From Geothermobacter hydrogeniphilus (lineage in GTDB: Bacteria; Desulfobacterota; Desulfuromonadia; Desulfuromonadales; Geothermobacteraceae): 64,000 bases of DNA. Below the pieces are notes generated by a model that searched no databases, was not told the DNA's origin, and saw only the letters and a list, made by a program, of their open reading frames with translations. A program made the position numbers and the translations under genes. The stretch covers positions 1-64,000 of the forward strand of contig NZ_PPFX01000014.1 in assembly GCF_002898515.1 (NCBI RefSeq). Direction: 5' to 3'. Shown in pieces: positions 29,737 to 39,652 of this stretch. The stretch's first letter is position 1. Every line of letters starts with the position of its first letter.

Positions 29737-30645
29737 TCAGTTGGTCGGCTTAACCACCCTCCCCTGGGCGGGGACCAGCACGATCTGGATGCGGCGGTTC
29801 TGCTCGCGGCCTTCGGGGGTGTCGTTGCCGGCGATGGGGCGGTAGGGTCCGTAGCCGGTGACGGCGAGGCGCTCGCCGGGGATGCCGACCTCATCCTGCA
29901 GGAAATGAACGACGTTGGCGGCGCGGGCAGTAGAGAGTTCCCAGTTGCTGGGAAACTTGTCCCGCAGGCGGGCGCTGATCGGTACGTTGTCGGTATGCCC
30001 TTCGACCTGTACGACCTTGTCCTGGGCGGCATTGAGGATGTTGCCGACCCGGCGCAGGACGTCGAGTCCTTCCGGTTTGATCTCGGCCTTGCCGGAGTCG
30101 AACAGGATCCGCTCGACCATGTTGACGGTCAGCCGTCCCTGCAGTTCGGAGATGGTGACTTCGCCGCGCTGGATCTCGTTTTCCAGTTTGCCGACCAGCT
30201 GATCGTAGGTGTTCTTTAATTGCGCCAGACGCGCTTCGCGGGCGATGCGCTCCCGCTCCACCTGGTTCTCAAGATCATGTTTCGCCGCTTCCAGGGCGTC
30301 GATCTTCTGCCGCATCTCGGTCATCGCGGCGCCGGCTTCGGCACTGCGGGTGGTCAGAACGTCCTCCAGACGCTTGATGTCGTTCTGGGCCCGTTCCAGG
30401 TCATCATTGCAGGCCTTGAGGCGCTCGCCGGTGTCGGCCAGGTTGTCGGTGAGAACCTCTTTTTCGCTGCTCAGTTGCCGGTAGTCTTCCTGCAGTTTTG
30501 AGAGGGATGACTGCAGTTCGTCTCGCGATGCCTGCAGCCGGTCGGCTTCGGCTGCCTTTTGTTCGTAGGTTGACTTGCTCACGCAGCCGGTCGCGAGCAG
30601 GCAGAGACAAAGACCGAAAAAAAAGAACGGGGACTTGATGCGCAC
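29737..30645 (-). CDS. OmpA-like peptidoglycan-associated lipoprotein with coiled coil
   Basis: 302 residues. Lipoprotein signal with lipobox LATGC (Cys about 21). A long coiled coil (about 30-175) is followed by an OmpA/MotB C-terminal domain (about 185-290: FDSGKAEIKPEGLDVLRRVG, VEGHTDNVPIS, LSTARAANVVHFL, GYGPYRP, NRRIQIVL). The HTDN and R-x-x-x-N(R)R motifs bind diaminopimelate in peptidoglycan. It should anchor the outer membrane to the wall or brace a cell-envelope complex. Start ATG is preceded by AAGGAGAT. Monocistronic. Confidence 0.93.
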   Translation of the reverse strand: MRIKSPFFFFGLCLCLLATGCVSKSTYEQKAAEADRLQASRDELQSSLSKLQEDYRQLSSEKEVLTDNLADTGERLKACNDDLERAQNDIKRLEDVLTTRSAEAGAAMTEMRQKIDALEAAKHDLENQVERERIAREARLAQLKNTYDQLVGKLENEIQRGEVTISELQGRLTVNMVERILFDSGKAEIKPEGLDVLRRVGNILNAAQDKVVQVEGHTDNVPISARLRDKFPSNWELSTARAANVVHFLQDEVGIPGERLAVTGYGPYRPIAGNDTPEGREQNRRIQIVLVPAQGRVVKPTN

Positions 30646-30862
30646 GGCAATCTCCTTGGTTGTCAGAGGATGCCCGGAGGGCTATTTTCCAGGATCTTCT
30701 TTTCTATCATAACTGTTTGGAATGTAAAGGAAAAACAATTTGCCTTATTTCCCTTGTCGGGGTTTGGGGGCTATGATATAAAAAAGTGTTTTCAATAGCT
30801 TAGCGTCTATTTTTCAGCCTCTTCGGCTGCGTCGGAAACGGCTGTTCTTGTCAGGAGTATGC

Positions 30863-31687
30863 ATGTTTGAAGTTGAACGCATCGTGCGGCAGGCACTGCA
30901 GGAGGATATCGGTCTGGGAGATATCACCACCCAGGCAACTGTGGAACCTGGGACCAGGGCTCATGCCGAACTGGTGGCCAAGGAGGATTTCATCCTCTCC
31001 GGCGTCAATGTCGCGCGCCGGGTCTTCCACCAGCTTGACGATGAAATCGCTTTTGAAGCCCTCACTGTTGACGGTCAGAAGGTCCGCCGCGGAGAAGTGA
31101 TCGCCTGGATCAAGGGTGAGGCGGTCGCCCTGCTGCAGGGGGAACGGGTGGCTCTCAACCTGCTGCAGCGGATGAGCGGCATCGCGACCATGACGCGCCG
31201 TTTTGTCGATGCCGTCGCCGGCACCCGGGCGACCATTGTCGATACCCGCAAGACGACTCCGGGGTTGCGGGTGCTGGAGAAATACTCGGTTCGCCAGGGG
31301 GGCGGTCATAACCATCGCACTTCGCTTTACGATGGCGTGCTGATCAAGGAAAACCATATTGCCGCGGCCGGTGGTATCGCCGTTGCCGTTGAAAGGGCGC
31401 GGGCGCGAGTGTCCCATGTCCTCAAGATTGAAATCGAGACCCGTGACCTCGATGAAGTCAGCCAGGCGCTGCAGGCGGGGGCGGAGGTGATCCTGCTCGA
31501 CAACATGAGTCCGGATGAGTTACGCCGGGCGGTGGAGCTGGTTGCCGGACGCGCCTTGACGGAAGCCTCCGGAGGCGTCAATCTCGAGACGGTGGCGGAT
31601 ATTGCCGCCACCGGGGTCGACCTGATCTCGGTCGGCGCCCTGACCCATTCCTATCGTTCGGTTGATATTTCGATGCTCTTTCGTTGA
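30863..31687 (+). CDS. nadC: Nicotinate-nucleotide pyrophosphorylase (quinolinate phosphoribosyltransferase)
   Basis: 274 residues with the QAPRTase family motifs: LQEDIGLGDITT, LLNLLQRMSGIAT, DTRKTTPGLRVLEKY, VRQGGGHNHRTSLYDG and KIEIETRDLDE. It makes nicotinate mononucleotide from quinolinate and PRPP for NAD synthesis. I chose ATG 30863, five bases after CAGGAG; an upstream TTG at 30848 lies before that site. birA follows after 15 bases and coaX after that, giving a cofactor cluster. Confidence 0.96.
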   Translation: MFEVERIVRQALQEDIGLGDITTQATVEPGTRAHAELVAKEDFILSGVNVARRVFHQLDDEIAFEALTVDGQKVRRGEVIAWIKGEAVALLQGERVALNLLQRMSGIATMTRRFVDAVAGTRATIVDTRKTTPGLRVLEKYSVRQGGGHNHRTSLYDGVLIKENHIAAAGGIAVAVERARARVSHVLKIEIETRDLDEVSQALQAGAEVILLDNMSPDELRRAVELVAGRALTEASGGVNLETVADIAATGVDLISVGALTHSYRSVDISMLFR

Positions 31688-31702
31688 TGTCTGGGGGACT
31701 GT

Positions 31703-32686
31703 TTGCCGCATAACGATGCCCGCCAACAGATTCTGCGCCTGTTCATGGCCCGGCAGGGGGCCTTTATCTCCGGAGCTGAACTCAGCCGTGAGCTGGGAGT
31801 CAGCCGGGCCGCGGTCTGGAAGCAGATTGAATCCCTGCGGGCCCTCGGTTACCGGATTGAGGCGGCCCGCTCGCACGGTTACCGCCTGCAGTCAAGCCCC
31901 GACCGACTCTCCGCCGAAGATCTTTCCGCTCGTCTGCAGACGCGCATTGTCGGCCGCGAGCTGGTCTGCTTCGAGGAAACCGATTCCACCAATCTGCAGG
32001 CCCTGCGGCTGGGAGAACAGGGCGCGAGTGAGGGGACGGTGCTGGTTGCCGAGTCACAGCGGGGCGGCAAAGGCCGACTGGGTCGTCACTGGTTGTCCCC
32101 GTCCGGCGTCAATCTCTATACCTCGATTATCCTGCGGCCGCGGATTCCTCCCTGGGATGCTCCCCAACTGACTTTTCTGTCGGCGGTTGCCGTGGCTCGT
32201 GCCGTTCAGCAGGTCTGCGGACTGCCGGCGCGGGTCAAGTGGCCGAACGATATTCTCATCAACGGCCGCAAGGTTGCCGGCCTGCTCAACGAGTTGAGCG
32301 CCGAGACCGATGCCGTCCACTTCGTCGTCCTCGGCATCGGCCTGAACATCAACATGCGGGCCGATCAGATCCCCGCCAGCCTGCGCTATCCGGCCACGTC
32401 ACTGGCCATTGAACTGGAGCGACCGTTGCCCCGGGCCGAGGTCGCCTGTGCTGTCTACCGGCAGCTTGATGATCTCTACCGCCTTTATCTCAACGAGGGG
32501 TTCGATCCGATCCGGTTGGCCTGGGAGGCCTGTTTCGACCTGGTGGGGGAAAAGGTCCGGGTCGAATCCGGGGAGCGGACCCTGACCGGCATCGTGCAGG
32601 GCATCGACACTGACGGCGCCCTGCTGGTCGGCTCCGCCGGCACCGTCGAACGGATTCTGGCCGGGGATGTGGTGCCGGTGGGGTGA
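31703..32686 (+). CDS. birA: Bifunctional biotin-protein ligase/biotin operon repressor
   Basis: 327 residues. An N-terminal winged helix (about 5-60, ELSRELGVSRAAVWKQIESL) is followed by the biotin ligase domain (SEGTVLVAESQRGGKGRLGR, the biotin/ATP loop; VKWPNDILINGRKVAGLL) and a C-terminal SH3-like domain (about 275-325). It activates biotin and transfers it to the biotin carrier of acetyl-CoA carboxylase, and likely represses biotin genes. The start is a TTG at 31703 preceded by GGGGGA; the next ATG at 31745 would remove the DNA-binding helix start. Confidence 0.95.
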   Translation: MPHNDARQQILRLFMARQGAFISGAELSRELGVSRAAVWKQIESLRALGYRIEAARSHGYRLQSSPDRLSAEDLSARLQTRIVGRELVCFEETDSTNLQALRLGEQGASEGTVLVAESQRGGKGRLGRHWLSPSGVNLYTSIILRPRIPPWDAPQLTFLSAVAVARAVQQVCGLPARVKWPNDILINGRKVAGLLNELSAETDAVHFVVLGIGLNINMRADQIPASLRYPATSLAIELERPLPRAEVACAVYRQLDDLYRLYLNEGFDPIRLAWEACFDLVGEKVRVESGERTLTGIVQGIDTDGALLVGSAGTVERILAGDVVPVG

Positions 32687-32764
32687 GATGTGAATGAAGG
32701 GGACCGGTTCCGCAGGTGCCTGTCTCCGTGGGGATGTGAGACAACCAACAACAGGTTCAATATC

Positions 32765-33538
32765 ATGCTTCTGGTTATCGATGTAGGCAACAGCAATACC
32801 GTACTCGGTATTTACCGTGATTCCGATCTACTGCACGACTGGCGGCTGACTACCGACAAGGCACGTACGGTCGATGAATACGCCATGCTCATCCATGAGT
32901 TGTTCAGCATGGCGGGACTGCATTTCACCGATATTGACGATGTCATCATCTCCAGTGTCGTGCCGCCGATGCTGCCGACCCTGGAGGGGCTTTGCCGCAG
33001 TTACTTCGCCAGGCCGCCGCTGGTGGTCGGCCCCGGAATCAAGACCGGGATGCCGATTCTCTACGACAATCCCCGCGAGGTCGGTGCCGACCGGATTGTC
33101 AATGCCATCGCCGCCTATGAGAAGAAACAGCGTCCGTTGATCGTGGTTGATTTCGGCACCGCGACCACCTTCGATTATATTTCAGCGCGTGGTGAATACC
33201 TTGGCGGCGCAATCGCTCCCGGCCTGGGAATTTCGACCGAGGCCCTGTTCGACCGGGCCAGCAAGCTGCCGCGGGTCGAATTTTCGCGGCCGCCGCAGGT
33301 GATAGCCAAGAACACGGTCAACAGTATCCAGTCCGGTCTTTTCTTCGGCTATGTCGGTCTGGTTGACGGTATTGTTCGGCGGATGCAGGATGAAGCCGGT
33401 GAGTCCGCCTCGGTCCTTGCGACCGGTGGTATCGCCCCCCTGTTGTCCAGGGCCTCGGAAACCATCGAGGAGGTTCATCCCAATCTGACTCTGGAGGGGC
33501 TGCAAATTATCTATCAGCGTAATAAAACCGCGTTTTGA
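32765..33538 (+). CDS. coaX: Type III pantothenate kinase
   Basis: 257 residues. N-terminal ATP-binding motif [59 protein letters not shown] and [16 protein letters not shown] identify CoaX. It phosphorylates pantothenate, the first step of CoA synthesis. I chose ATG 32765, where the conserved first strand begins; 25 upstream residues in the open frame are unrelated. Same strand as nadC and birA. An element insertion 28 bases downstream ends the cluster. Confidence 0.95.
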   Translation: MLLVIDVGNSNTVLGIYRDSDLLHDWRLTTDKARTVDEYAMLIHELFSMAGLHFTDIDDVIISSVVPPMLPTLEGLCRSYFARPPLVVGPGIKTGMPILYDNPREVGADRIVNAIAAYEKKQRPLIVVDFGTATTFDYISARGEYLGGAIAPGLGISTEALFDRASKLPRVEFSRPPQVIAKNTVNSIQSGLFFGYVGLVDGIVRRMQDEAGESASVLATGGIAPLLSRASETIEEVHPNLTLEGLQIIYQRNKTAF

Positions 33539-33566
33539 CACCCCGTAGGGCGGGTGTTAGAATCCT

Positions 33567-33728
33567 CCTGAATCAGTGAGCCCCTTGTCGGCGGATAGCA
33601 CAAGTCATTAATCTGCCTGAGCTTCCCAAAAATCACCAGCGAACCTATGGGTGCGCTTCAGATTTTTGGAAATCTCATTCAGACCAAGCACTTACGCTCT
33701 CCATCCAACAGGAACTCACTGATTCAGG
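33567..33728 (+). mobile_element. 162-bp MITE-like element, copy 4, with ATCCT target duplication
   Basis: Starts CCTGAATCAGTGAG and ends CTCACTGATTCAGG. ATCCT flanks it directly at 33562-33566 and 33729-33733. The internal arms CCAAAAATC and GATTTTTGG pair. It lies between coaX and the EF-G2-like gene with no gene inside. Confidence 0.9.
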
Positions 33729-33869
33729 ATCCTCTTCAATATTCCGTCCGGATCAGAGATTTTCTCACCGGTTTACGGGTCCGGGCTGCATCAGGGAGTT
33801 CATTCGACAGGGGTTACTTAATCAGGTTTGAGTTCCAGTCCCCGCCGTTGCGGGAGTAAAGGAGTGACC

Positions 33870-35948
33870 ATGGGAAAGTACGCGACTGAAAACATCAGAA
33901 ACCTCGGAATTGTCGCCCAGGGAGATGCCGGCAAGACCTCGCTGACGGAAGCAATGCTCTTCAATACCGGGATGATCGATCGTCTCGGCAAGGTCGATGA
34001 CGGCTCCTCCGCCATGGATTTCGAACCCGAAGAAGTCAAGCGTCACATCACCATCAGTTCAAGCCTGCATCACTGTGAATGGCAGGGCCATGGCCTGCAC
34101 ATCGTCGATACTCCCGGCTACACCAACTTTCTGCACGATACCCGCAACTGCCTGCGCATCCTCGGCGGCGCGGTGCTGCTGGTTTCCGCCGTTGACGGCG
34201 TCAAGGCCTCGACCAACCGGATCTGGGGCTGGATGGATGAATTCGAGGTGCCGCGTATCGCCTTTGTCAACAAGCTCGATCGCGAGCGGGCCGACTATCT
34301 CAAGGCTCTGGACGAACTGGAAAAGAATCTCGGTACCCGACCGGTTCCGGTCAACATGCCGATCGGCAGCGAAGACAACTTCAAGGGGATCATCGACCTG
34401 ATCCACATGAAGGCGCGGATTTACCAGTTTGACGACAAGGGAACCTACAGCGAAGAGGAGATCCCGGACGAATATCGCGAGGAGGCCGAGCGGCTGCGCG
34501 TGATGCTGGTCGAAGCGGCGGCGGAATCGGATGACGAGTTGATGGAAAAATATCTCGACACCGATGAATTGAGCAATGAGGAGATCTACCGTGGTCTGCG
34601 GGAAGGGACCCTGACCGGTGTTTTCACCCCGGTTCTGTGCGGCAGCGCCACGGCCAATATCGGGGTCCGGCAGCTGCTCGATTACATCGTCGCCTGTCTG
34701 CCGTCTCCGCTCGACAAGGGAACGCAGGTCGGCGTTGACCCCAAGTCAGGCGACGAGGTGACCCGCAATCCCGACCCGAACGAACCCTTCTCGGCCATGG
34801 TTTTCAAGACCATCAGTGACCCCTACGCCGGCAAGCTGACCCTCTTCCGGGTTTATTCCGGCAAGGTGAAATCGGACAGCGTGGTTTTCAATCCCAACCG
34901 CGACTGCACCGAGCGTCTCGCGACCCTGTACGAGATGGAGGGCAAGAAACAGAAGGCGACGACCGAAGCTGAGGCCGGGGATATCGTTGCCGTGGCCAAA
35001 CTCAAGGAGACGATGACCGGCGACACCCTCTGCGATGGCGGAAAACCGGTCCAGTATGAAAGCCCGCTGGCCCTGAAGCCGGTTATTTCCTTTGCTCTCG
35101 AAGCCAGGTCGAAGGGGGATGAGGACAAGATCATAAGTTCGCTCAAGCGTCTCATGGAAGAGGATCCGACCCTGCAGGTGCAACGTGACGAGGAAACCAA
35201 GGAGATGATCATCTCGGGGATGGGGCAGGTCCATATCGAGGTCGCCTGCGACAAGCTGCAGCGCAAGTTCGGTGTCGAGGTGGTACTCAAGGAACCGAAG
35301 GTTCCCTATCGCGAGACGATGAAGAAAACGGTCGAGCAGTCCTACCGCCACAAGAAACAGTCGGGCGGCAAGGGGCAGTTCGCCGATGTCACCATCAAAC
35401 TTGAGCCGCTTGGTCGTGGAGAAGGGTACGAGTTTGTCAACAAGATCGTTGGTGGAGTCATTCCGAGACAGTTCATTCCCGCTGTCGACAAGGGCATCCA
35501 GGAAACGATGCGCAAGGGACCAATGGCCGGATTCCCGGTGCAGGATTTCCGCATCACCCTCTTTGACGGTGGCCACCACAGCGTCGATTCTTCCGAGATG
35601 GCCTTCAAGATTGCCGGATCGATGGCCTTCAAGAAGGCGATGGAAGCGGCCAACCCGGTTCTGCTGGAACCGGTCATGGAGATGGAAATCACTGTCCCGG
35701 ATGACTGCGTCGGCGATGTGATCGGCGACATGAACTCGAGACGGGGCAAGGTTCTCGGTGTCGATCCGCAGGGCGGCAACCAGATTGTCAAGGTCCAGGT
35801 GCCGATGTCCGAGGTTCTCAAGTATGCCCCGGAACTGCGTTCGATGACCTCTGATCGCGGGCTGTTCACCATGGAATTTTCCCATTACGAAGAAGTCCCC
35901 TCGCATATGGCTGCCAAGGTGGTCGCCGCCAGCAAGGCCGAGGACTGA
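33870..35948 (+). CDS. EF-G2-like translational GTPase
   Basis: 692 residues with all five EF-G domains (G domain; domain II from about 300, AMVFKTISDPYAGKLTLFRV; III-V to the end). It differs from canonical EF-G: G1 is QGDAGKTS instead of the usual HIDAGKTT, and G3 is DTPGYTNF where the catalytic His of DTPGH is replaced by Tyr. G4 NKLD and the RHITI switch are kept. This pattern marks the EF-G2/FusA2-like paralogues, whose GTPase differs from EF-G1, so I do not use fusA. I chose ATG 33870 (AAAGGAG). A SPOR protein gene follows after 36 bases. Confidence 0.88.
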   Translation: MGKYATENIRNLGIVAQGDAGKTSLTEAMLFNTGMIDRLGKVDDGSSAMDFEPEEVKRHITISSSLHHCEWQGHGLHIVDTPGYTNFLHDTRNCLRILGGAVLLVSAVDGVKASTNRIWGWMDEFEVPRIAFVNKLDRERADYLKALDELEKNLGTRPVPVNMPIGSEDNFKGIIDLIHMKARIYQFDDKGTYSEEEIPDEYREEAERLRVMLVEAAAESDDELMEKYLDTDELSNEEIYRGLREGTLTGVFTPVLCGSATANIGVRQLLDYIVACLPSPLDKGTQVGVDPKSGDEVTRNPDPNEPFSAMVFKTISDPYAGKLTLFRVYSGKVKSDSVVFNPNRDCTERLATLYEMEGKKQKATTEAEAGDIVAVAKLKETMTGDTLCDGGKPVQYESPLALKPVISFALEARSKGDEDKIISSLKRLMEEDPTLQVQRDEETKEMIISGMGQVHIEVACDKLQRKFGVEVVLKEPKVPYRETMKKTVEQSYRHKKQSGGKGQFADVTIKLEPLGRGEGYEFVNKIVGGVIPRQFIPAVDKGIQETMRKGPMAGFPVQDFRITLFDGGHHSVDSSEMAFKIAGSMAFKKAMEAANPVLLEPVMEMEITVPDDCVGDVIGDMNSRRGKVLGVDPQGGNQIVKVQVPMSEVLKYAPELRSMTSDRGLFTMEFSHYEEVPSHMAAKVVAASKAED

Positions 35949-35984
35949 CCCGGGACGGCTGTTGAAGGAAGGGTTGAAGCTGTT

Positions 35985-37244
35985 ATGAGTGGACGTGACG
36001 ACGAAAATTTCGGGTTTGAAACGGAAAAGGCGTCTGGTGCGGAAGAAGAGGAGTTTACCCTTGCCGTGACCGATGAAGAGTCCGGGGATGGCCCGAAAGA
36101 CCGCGATCTCTTCGGCGAGGAGCTTTTCACTATTGCCGATGAAGAGGTGCTGATCAGTGACGAGGCGGAAACCGGTTTTGAGGTCGAGGAACCGGTCCTC
36201 CCTCCGGAAACGGCTGTTGAAGCGGAAGAGGTTGAAGCAGAGCCGTTGTTCGGAGATGCCGGGGACGCGGAGGTCATCTTCGATTCCGGTGAGGAAGAAG
36301 TCCTGCCTCCCGTGCGTCGCGGTTCACCGGCGAAACTGGTGTTGCTGGTGTTGGTGCTGCTGTTGACCGGGGCACTCGGTTTCTATTTCTTTACCCTGCC
36401 GGCCAACGACACCTCGTCCACCCGGATGCCGGTGGTGAAATCTTCGGCGAAACAGCCGATCGTGCCGCCGCGGAAAAAAGCGGCACCGAACCTTCCGGCG
36501 GTTTCGGGCGTTCCCAAAGCCGCGGCCGGGGAAACGGCCGCGGCGGATGTCACCGGGAGCGGGAAAACTGTTCGTCCCTCGCAGACGAAGCCGGAACCGG
36601 CGGCCGATCCCGTGAAGGTCGCCGCCGCGACCGGGAAAAAGACCGTCGAAGCGGATGCCGGGAAACACGTCCCGCCGTCTTCTCCGGTGGTGAAAAAGGT
36701 GTCCGCGGTCCTGCGGGAAAAGGCGGTCGTGAAGGTGCCCGCGGTTCCTAAGCCGGCAGCACGGGTTCCTGCCCCGGCCAGGGCCGTCGCCCGTTACCGG
36801 GTGCAGGTAGGGGCCTTCCTGCTGAAGAGCAACCTGCACGCGGCGGAGAAAAAAGTACGGCAACTCGGCTTCACGCCGGAACTGACGGAGGCCAGGAAAA
36901 AGTCTTCGATGACACGACTCAAGTACGGCAGCTTCAGTCCGGAGGAGGGACGCCGGAAGTTGGCTGAACTGAAAAAGATCGATGCCGATGCCTTCGTGCT
37001 GCACGAGGGAGACCGGCTCGGTGTCTATGCCGGATCTTATCTCAATCTCGATAAGGCACGGCATTATGCCGACCTGTTGTGGGAGAAGGGGATTCATGTT
37101 GACGAGGTTCCGGTCGAGGTGGAGGTGCCCCTGCATCGTCTCAGCCTCGGCGGCTTTGCCGATCGGGAAAGTGCCCGTGCCGCGGCCGAAAAAGTGAAAA
37201 AAGCCGGTCTTGAAGCCCAGGTTATCGCACTTCGAAACATCTGA
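35985..37244 (+). CDS. SPOR-domain inner-membrane protein
   Basis: 419 residues. An acidic N-terminal cytoplasmic part (about 1-105), one transmembrane helix (about 110-130, LVLLVLVLLLTGALGFYF), an Ala/Pro/Lys-rich periplasmic linker, and C-terminal SPOR-type repeats (about 268 onward: RYRVQVGAFLLKSNLHAAEK; LGVYAGSYLNLDKARHYADL; HRLSLGGFADRESARAAAEK). SPOR domains bind denuded glycan strands at the division septum. The long linker would span the periplasm. It is nine bases upstream of the next gene, probably one transcript. Confidence 0.87.
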   Translation: MSGRDDENFGFETEKASGAEEEEFTLAVTDEESGDGPKDRDLFGEELFTIADEEVLISDEAETGFEVEEPVLPPETAVEAEEVEAEPLFGDAGDAEVIFDSGEEEVLPPVRRGSPAKLVLLVLVLLLTGALGFYFFTLPANDTSSTRMPVVKSSAKQPIVPPRKKAAPNLPAVSGVPKAAAGETAAADVTGSGKTVRPSQTKPEPAADPVKVAAATGKKTVEADAGKHVPPSSPVVKKVSAVLREKAVVKVPAVPKPAARVPAPARAVARYRVQVGAFLLKSNLHAAEKKVRQLGFTPELTEARKKSSMTRLKYGSFSPEEGRRKLAELKKIDADAFVLHEGDRLGVYAGSYLNLDKARHYADLLWEKGIHVDEVPVEVEVPLHRLSLGGFADRESARAAAEKVKKAGLEAQVIALRNI

Positions 37245-37252
37245 GTTCCGCA

Positions 37253-38248
37253 ATGACTTCACAGAAAAAAACGGTGCGCCTCAAGGTTTCCCCCGAGGTG
37301 GCCCGTGTCGTCGACCCTAAAGCCCCCCGTGAACTGCAGCTGTCAGCGGCCCGGGGGGCCTTGCCGTTAAGCGGCAGGGACCTGGTGACAACCCTCTTCT
37401 TCCTGGCTCACGGCAAAGACCGGGATATCCGTCGGTCGGCCCTGCAGACTTTCCGCGCCCTGCCGGGCAGCATACTGCAGCCGGTCGCTCTCGATGCCGG
37501 TGCCCATCCGCAACTGCTTGACTTCATGGCGCGTTATCATCTTCATGATTTGGCGCTGATGGAGATTGTCCTGACCCATGCCCAAATCAGCGATGAAACC
37601 CTGACTTATGTCGCAGGACGGGCGACCGGAAGCGTGCTTTCGCTGATTGCCAACAACGATGAGCGGCTGATTCGCGAGCCTGAGATCATCAACGCGATCT
37701 TTGCCAATCCCGATGCCGACAAAGCGGTCAAGTTTCGTCTCGGCTGGAAAGATCCCGAGGCGGAACCAACCGCAGAGGAGCAGAAACAGCGGGAAGATCA
37801 TGCCGCCGACATCGAAGAGCTGGATGATGAGGCCAAGTCGAAATACCAGTTGGCACTCGAGTTCGGTGTTTCGGAGAAGATCAAGGCGGCGCTGACCGGT
37901 GACAAGGAATGGCGCAATCTGCTGATCAAGGATTCCAACAAGCTGGTCTGTTCGGCGGTGATCAAGAACCCGCGCATCACCGAGGGGGAGATCCTCATGG
38001 TGGCCAAGAACCGCAGTGCCCACGAAGAGCTGATCCGCCTGATCAATCTCAACCGTGAATGGGTCAAGAATTACGAAATCCGCCGCGCGCTGGTGATGAA
38101 TCCGCGCACGCCGTTGCCCAAGGCCCTCCGCTATATGAGTACTCTGACCGACAAAGATATCAGGGAGCTCTCCAAGAGCCGAAATGTAACCCAGGTGATC
38201 GTCAATAATGCCCGGCGGATGATCATGGCGAAGGAAAAGAAGAAATGA
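37253..38248 (+). CDS. Helical-repeat protein of unknown function
   Basis: 331 residues, all-helical, leucine-rich and charged, with HEAT-like pairs such as LVTTLFFLAHGKDRDIRRSA and the C-terminal block RTPLPKALRYMSTLTDKDI. Related proteins are found in Geobacter-type genomes without known function. No signal or membrane segment. It starts nine bases after the SPOR gene and its stop overlaps the mogA start by four bases (ATGA), so translation of both is coupled. Confidence 0.65.
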   Translation: MTSQKKTVRLKVSPEVARVVDPKAPRELQLSAARGALPLSGRDLVTTLFFLAHGKDRDIRRSALQTFRALPGSILQPVALDAGAHPQLLDFMARYHLHDLALMEIVLTHAQISDETLTYVAGRATGSVLSLIANNDERLIREPEIINAIFANPDADKAVKFRLGWKDPEAEPTAEEQKQREDHAADIEELDDEAKSKYQLALEFGVSEKIKAALTGDKEWRNLLIKDSNKLVCSAVIKNPRITEGEILMVAKNRSAHEELIRLINLNREWVKNYEIRRALVMNPRTPLPKALRYMSTLTDKDIRELSKSRNVTQVIVNNARRMIMAKEKKK

Positions 38249-38751
38249 CGAAGAATGCCGTTACAGAGTTTCGGGTCGGTATCCTGACCCTGTCCGACAA
38301 GGGAGCGCGGGGGGAACGGGTTGATGAAAGCGGTGAGATCCTGCGGGAGATGGCAGCCGAGTTGGGACCTGTCTGCTGCTACGAAATGATACCTGATGAT
38401 TTTTCCCTGATTGTCGCCACCCTGCGGGACTGGGCGGACAACCGCAAACTTGACCTGCTGCTGACCACCGGAGGCACCGGTCTGAGTCCCCGCGATGTCA
38501 CCCCCGAGGCGACCCTGGCGGTGATCGATCGTGAGGTTCCCGGCATGGCCGAGGCGATGCGAGCCGCGAGCCTGGCAAAGACGCCGCACGCGATGATTTC
38601 ACGGGCGGTGGTCGGTCTGCGCGGGACGACGTTGATTGCCAACATGCCGGGCAGCCCGAAAGCGGTACGGGAAAACTTTGCCGTGCTGTTGCCGGCTCTG
38701 CCCCATGCCCTGGCCAAGCTCAAGGGTGACCCGAGCGACTGCGCCCGCTGA
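38245..38751 (+). CDS. mog: MogA/MoaB-type molybdopterin adenylyltransferase
   Basis: 168 residues. MoCF-biosynthesis fold: LTLSDKGARGERVDESGEIL, DLLLTTGGTGLSPRDVTPE and ANMPGSPKAVRENF are the MogA signatures. It adenylates molybdopterin before molybdate insertion, which the nearby nitrate reductase NapA needs for its Mo-bisMGD cofactor. MogA versus MoaB is not separable by eye. Start overlaps the preceding stop. Same strand as the downstream nap genes but a separate unit. Confidence 0.9.
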   Translation: MTKNAVTEFRVGILTLSDKGARGERVDESGEILREMAAELGPVCCYEMIPDDFSLIVATLRDWADNRKLDLLLTTGGTGLSPRDVTPEATLAVIDREVPGMAEAMRAASLAKTPHAMISRAVVGLRGTTLIANMPGSPKAVRENFAVLLPALPHALAKLKGDPSDCAR

Positions 38752-38842
38752 ATGTTGATCCGGGCAAAGATTTCCTCCCCACCATCCGAAAAGAGACTAT
38801 GAGGGTTGCGGCAATTCACCATGTTGTTGATGGAGACTGACC

Positions 38843-39553
38843 ATGGAACGGAAAAAAGTCCTGCTGGCGGATGACGTAGAACTGTTTCTGGAGCTGGAAA
38901 AGACCTTTTTCCGGCGTGAACAGGTCGATCTGCTGATTGCCCGCAATGGCGTTGAAGCGGTCGAGTTGGCCCGTCGGGAAAAGCCGCACCTGATATTCAT
39001 GGACCTGTTCATGCCGGAGATGAATGGCGATGCCGCCTGCCGTGCCATCAAGGCCGATCCGGAACTGGCGGATATCCCGCTGCTGATGGTGACCCACGGC
39101 GGGCGTGAGGCCGATCTCGAACGCTGCCGGGCGGCGGGTTGCGACGACCTGTTGCTGAAACCGATCAACCGTCATCAGTTCGTCGACGCGGCCAGCCGTT
39201 ACCTTCGTTTGAGTGAGCGCCAGGCACCGCGGGTCGATGCCCGGCTGCAGGTGCGTTACGGCGAGGGACTGGAGCGGGAATTGACCGACTACAGCCTCAA
39301 TATCAGTACCGGAGGAGTCTTCCTGGAAACCACCAATCCACTGCCGCCCGGTTCACCCCTCTCCCTTGAATTCAATCTTCCCCAGCGCTCCGAACCGATC
39401 GTCAGCCAGGCTCGGGTCGCCTGGATCAACGATCCGAAACGAATCACCAAGCCCCATTTGCCGCCCGGCATGGGGGTGCAGTTTCTCGATCTGTCTCTCG
39501 CCGATCTGCAGGCCGTGCGGGATTTCGTACAGACCGCGTTCTGCAAAACCTGA
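38843..39553 (+). CDS. Response regulator with PilZ output domain
   Basis: 236 residues. Receiver (about 5-120) with the DD pair at 10-11, phospho-acceptor D54 in FMDLFMPEMNG and Lys in LLLKPINR. A PilZ domain follows (about 128-232): RVDARLQVRY supplies the RxxxR c-di-GMP motif and NISTGGVFLE the (D/N)xSxxG motif. The protein thus links phosphorylation to c-di-GMP reading. The expected receiver Thr is in LMVTHGG. No kinase is adjacent. Start is preceded by GGAGACTGACC. Confidence 0.92.
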   Translation: MERKKVLLADDVELFLELEKTFFRREQVDLLIARNGVEAVELARREKPHLIFMDLFMPEMNGDAACRAIKADPELADIPLLMVTHGGREADLERCRAAGCDDLLLKPINRHQFVDAASRYLRLSERQAPRVDARLQVRYGEGLERELTDYSLNISTGGVFLETTNPLPPGSPLSLEFNLPQRSEPIVSQARVAWINDPKRITKPHLPPGMGVQFLDLSLADLQAVRDFVQTAFCKT

Positions 39554-39652
39554 TTCCGTCTCTCCGTCTCTTTCCCGGAAAGTTTTCCCCTGGCTCGGCT
39601 TTCCACGCCGTCCCGTCGTCCCGGCCCTTTGCTCCCCGCCGCTTTTGGTTTC

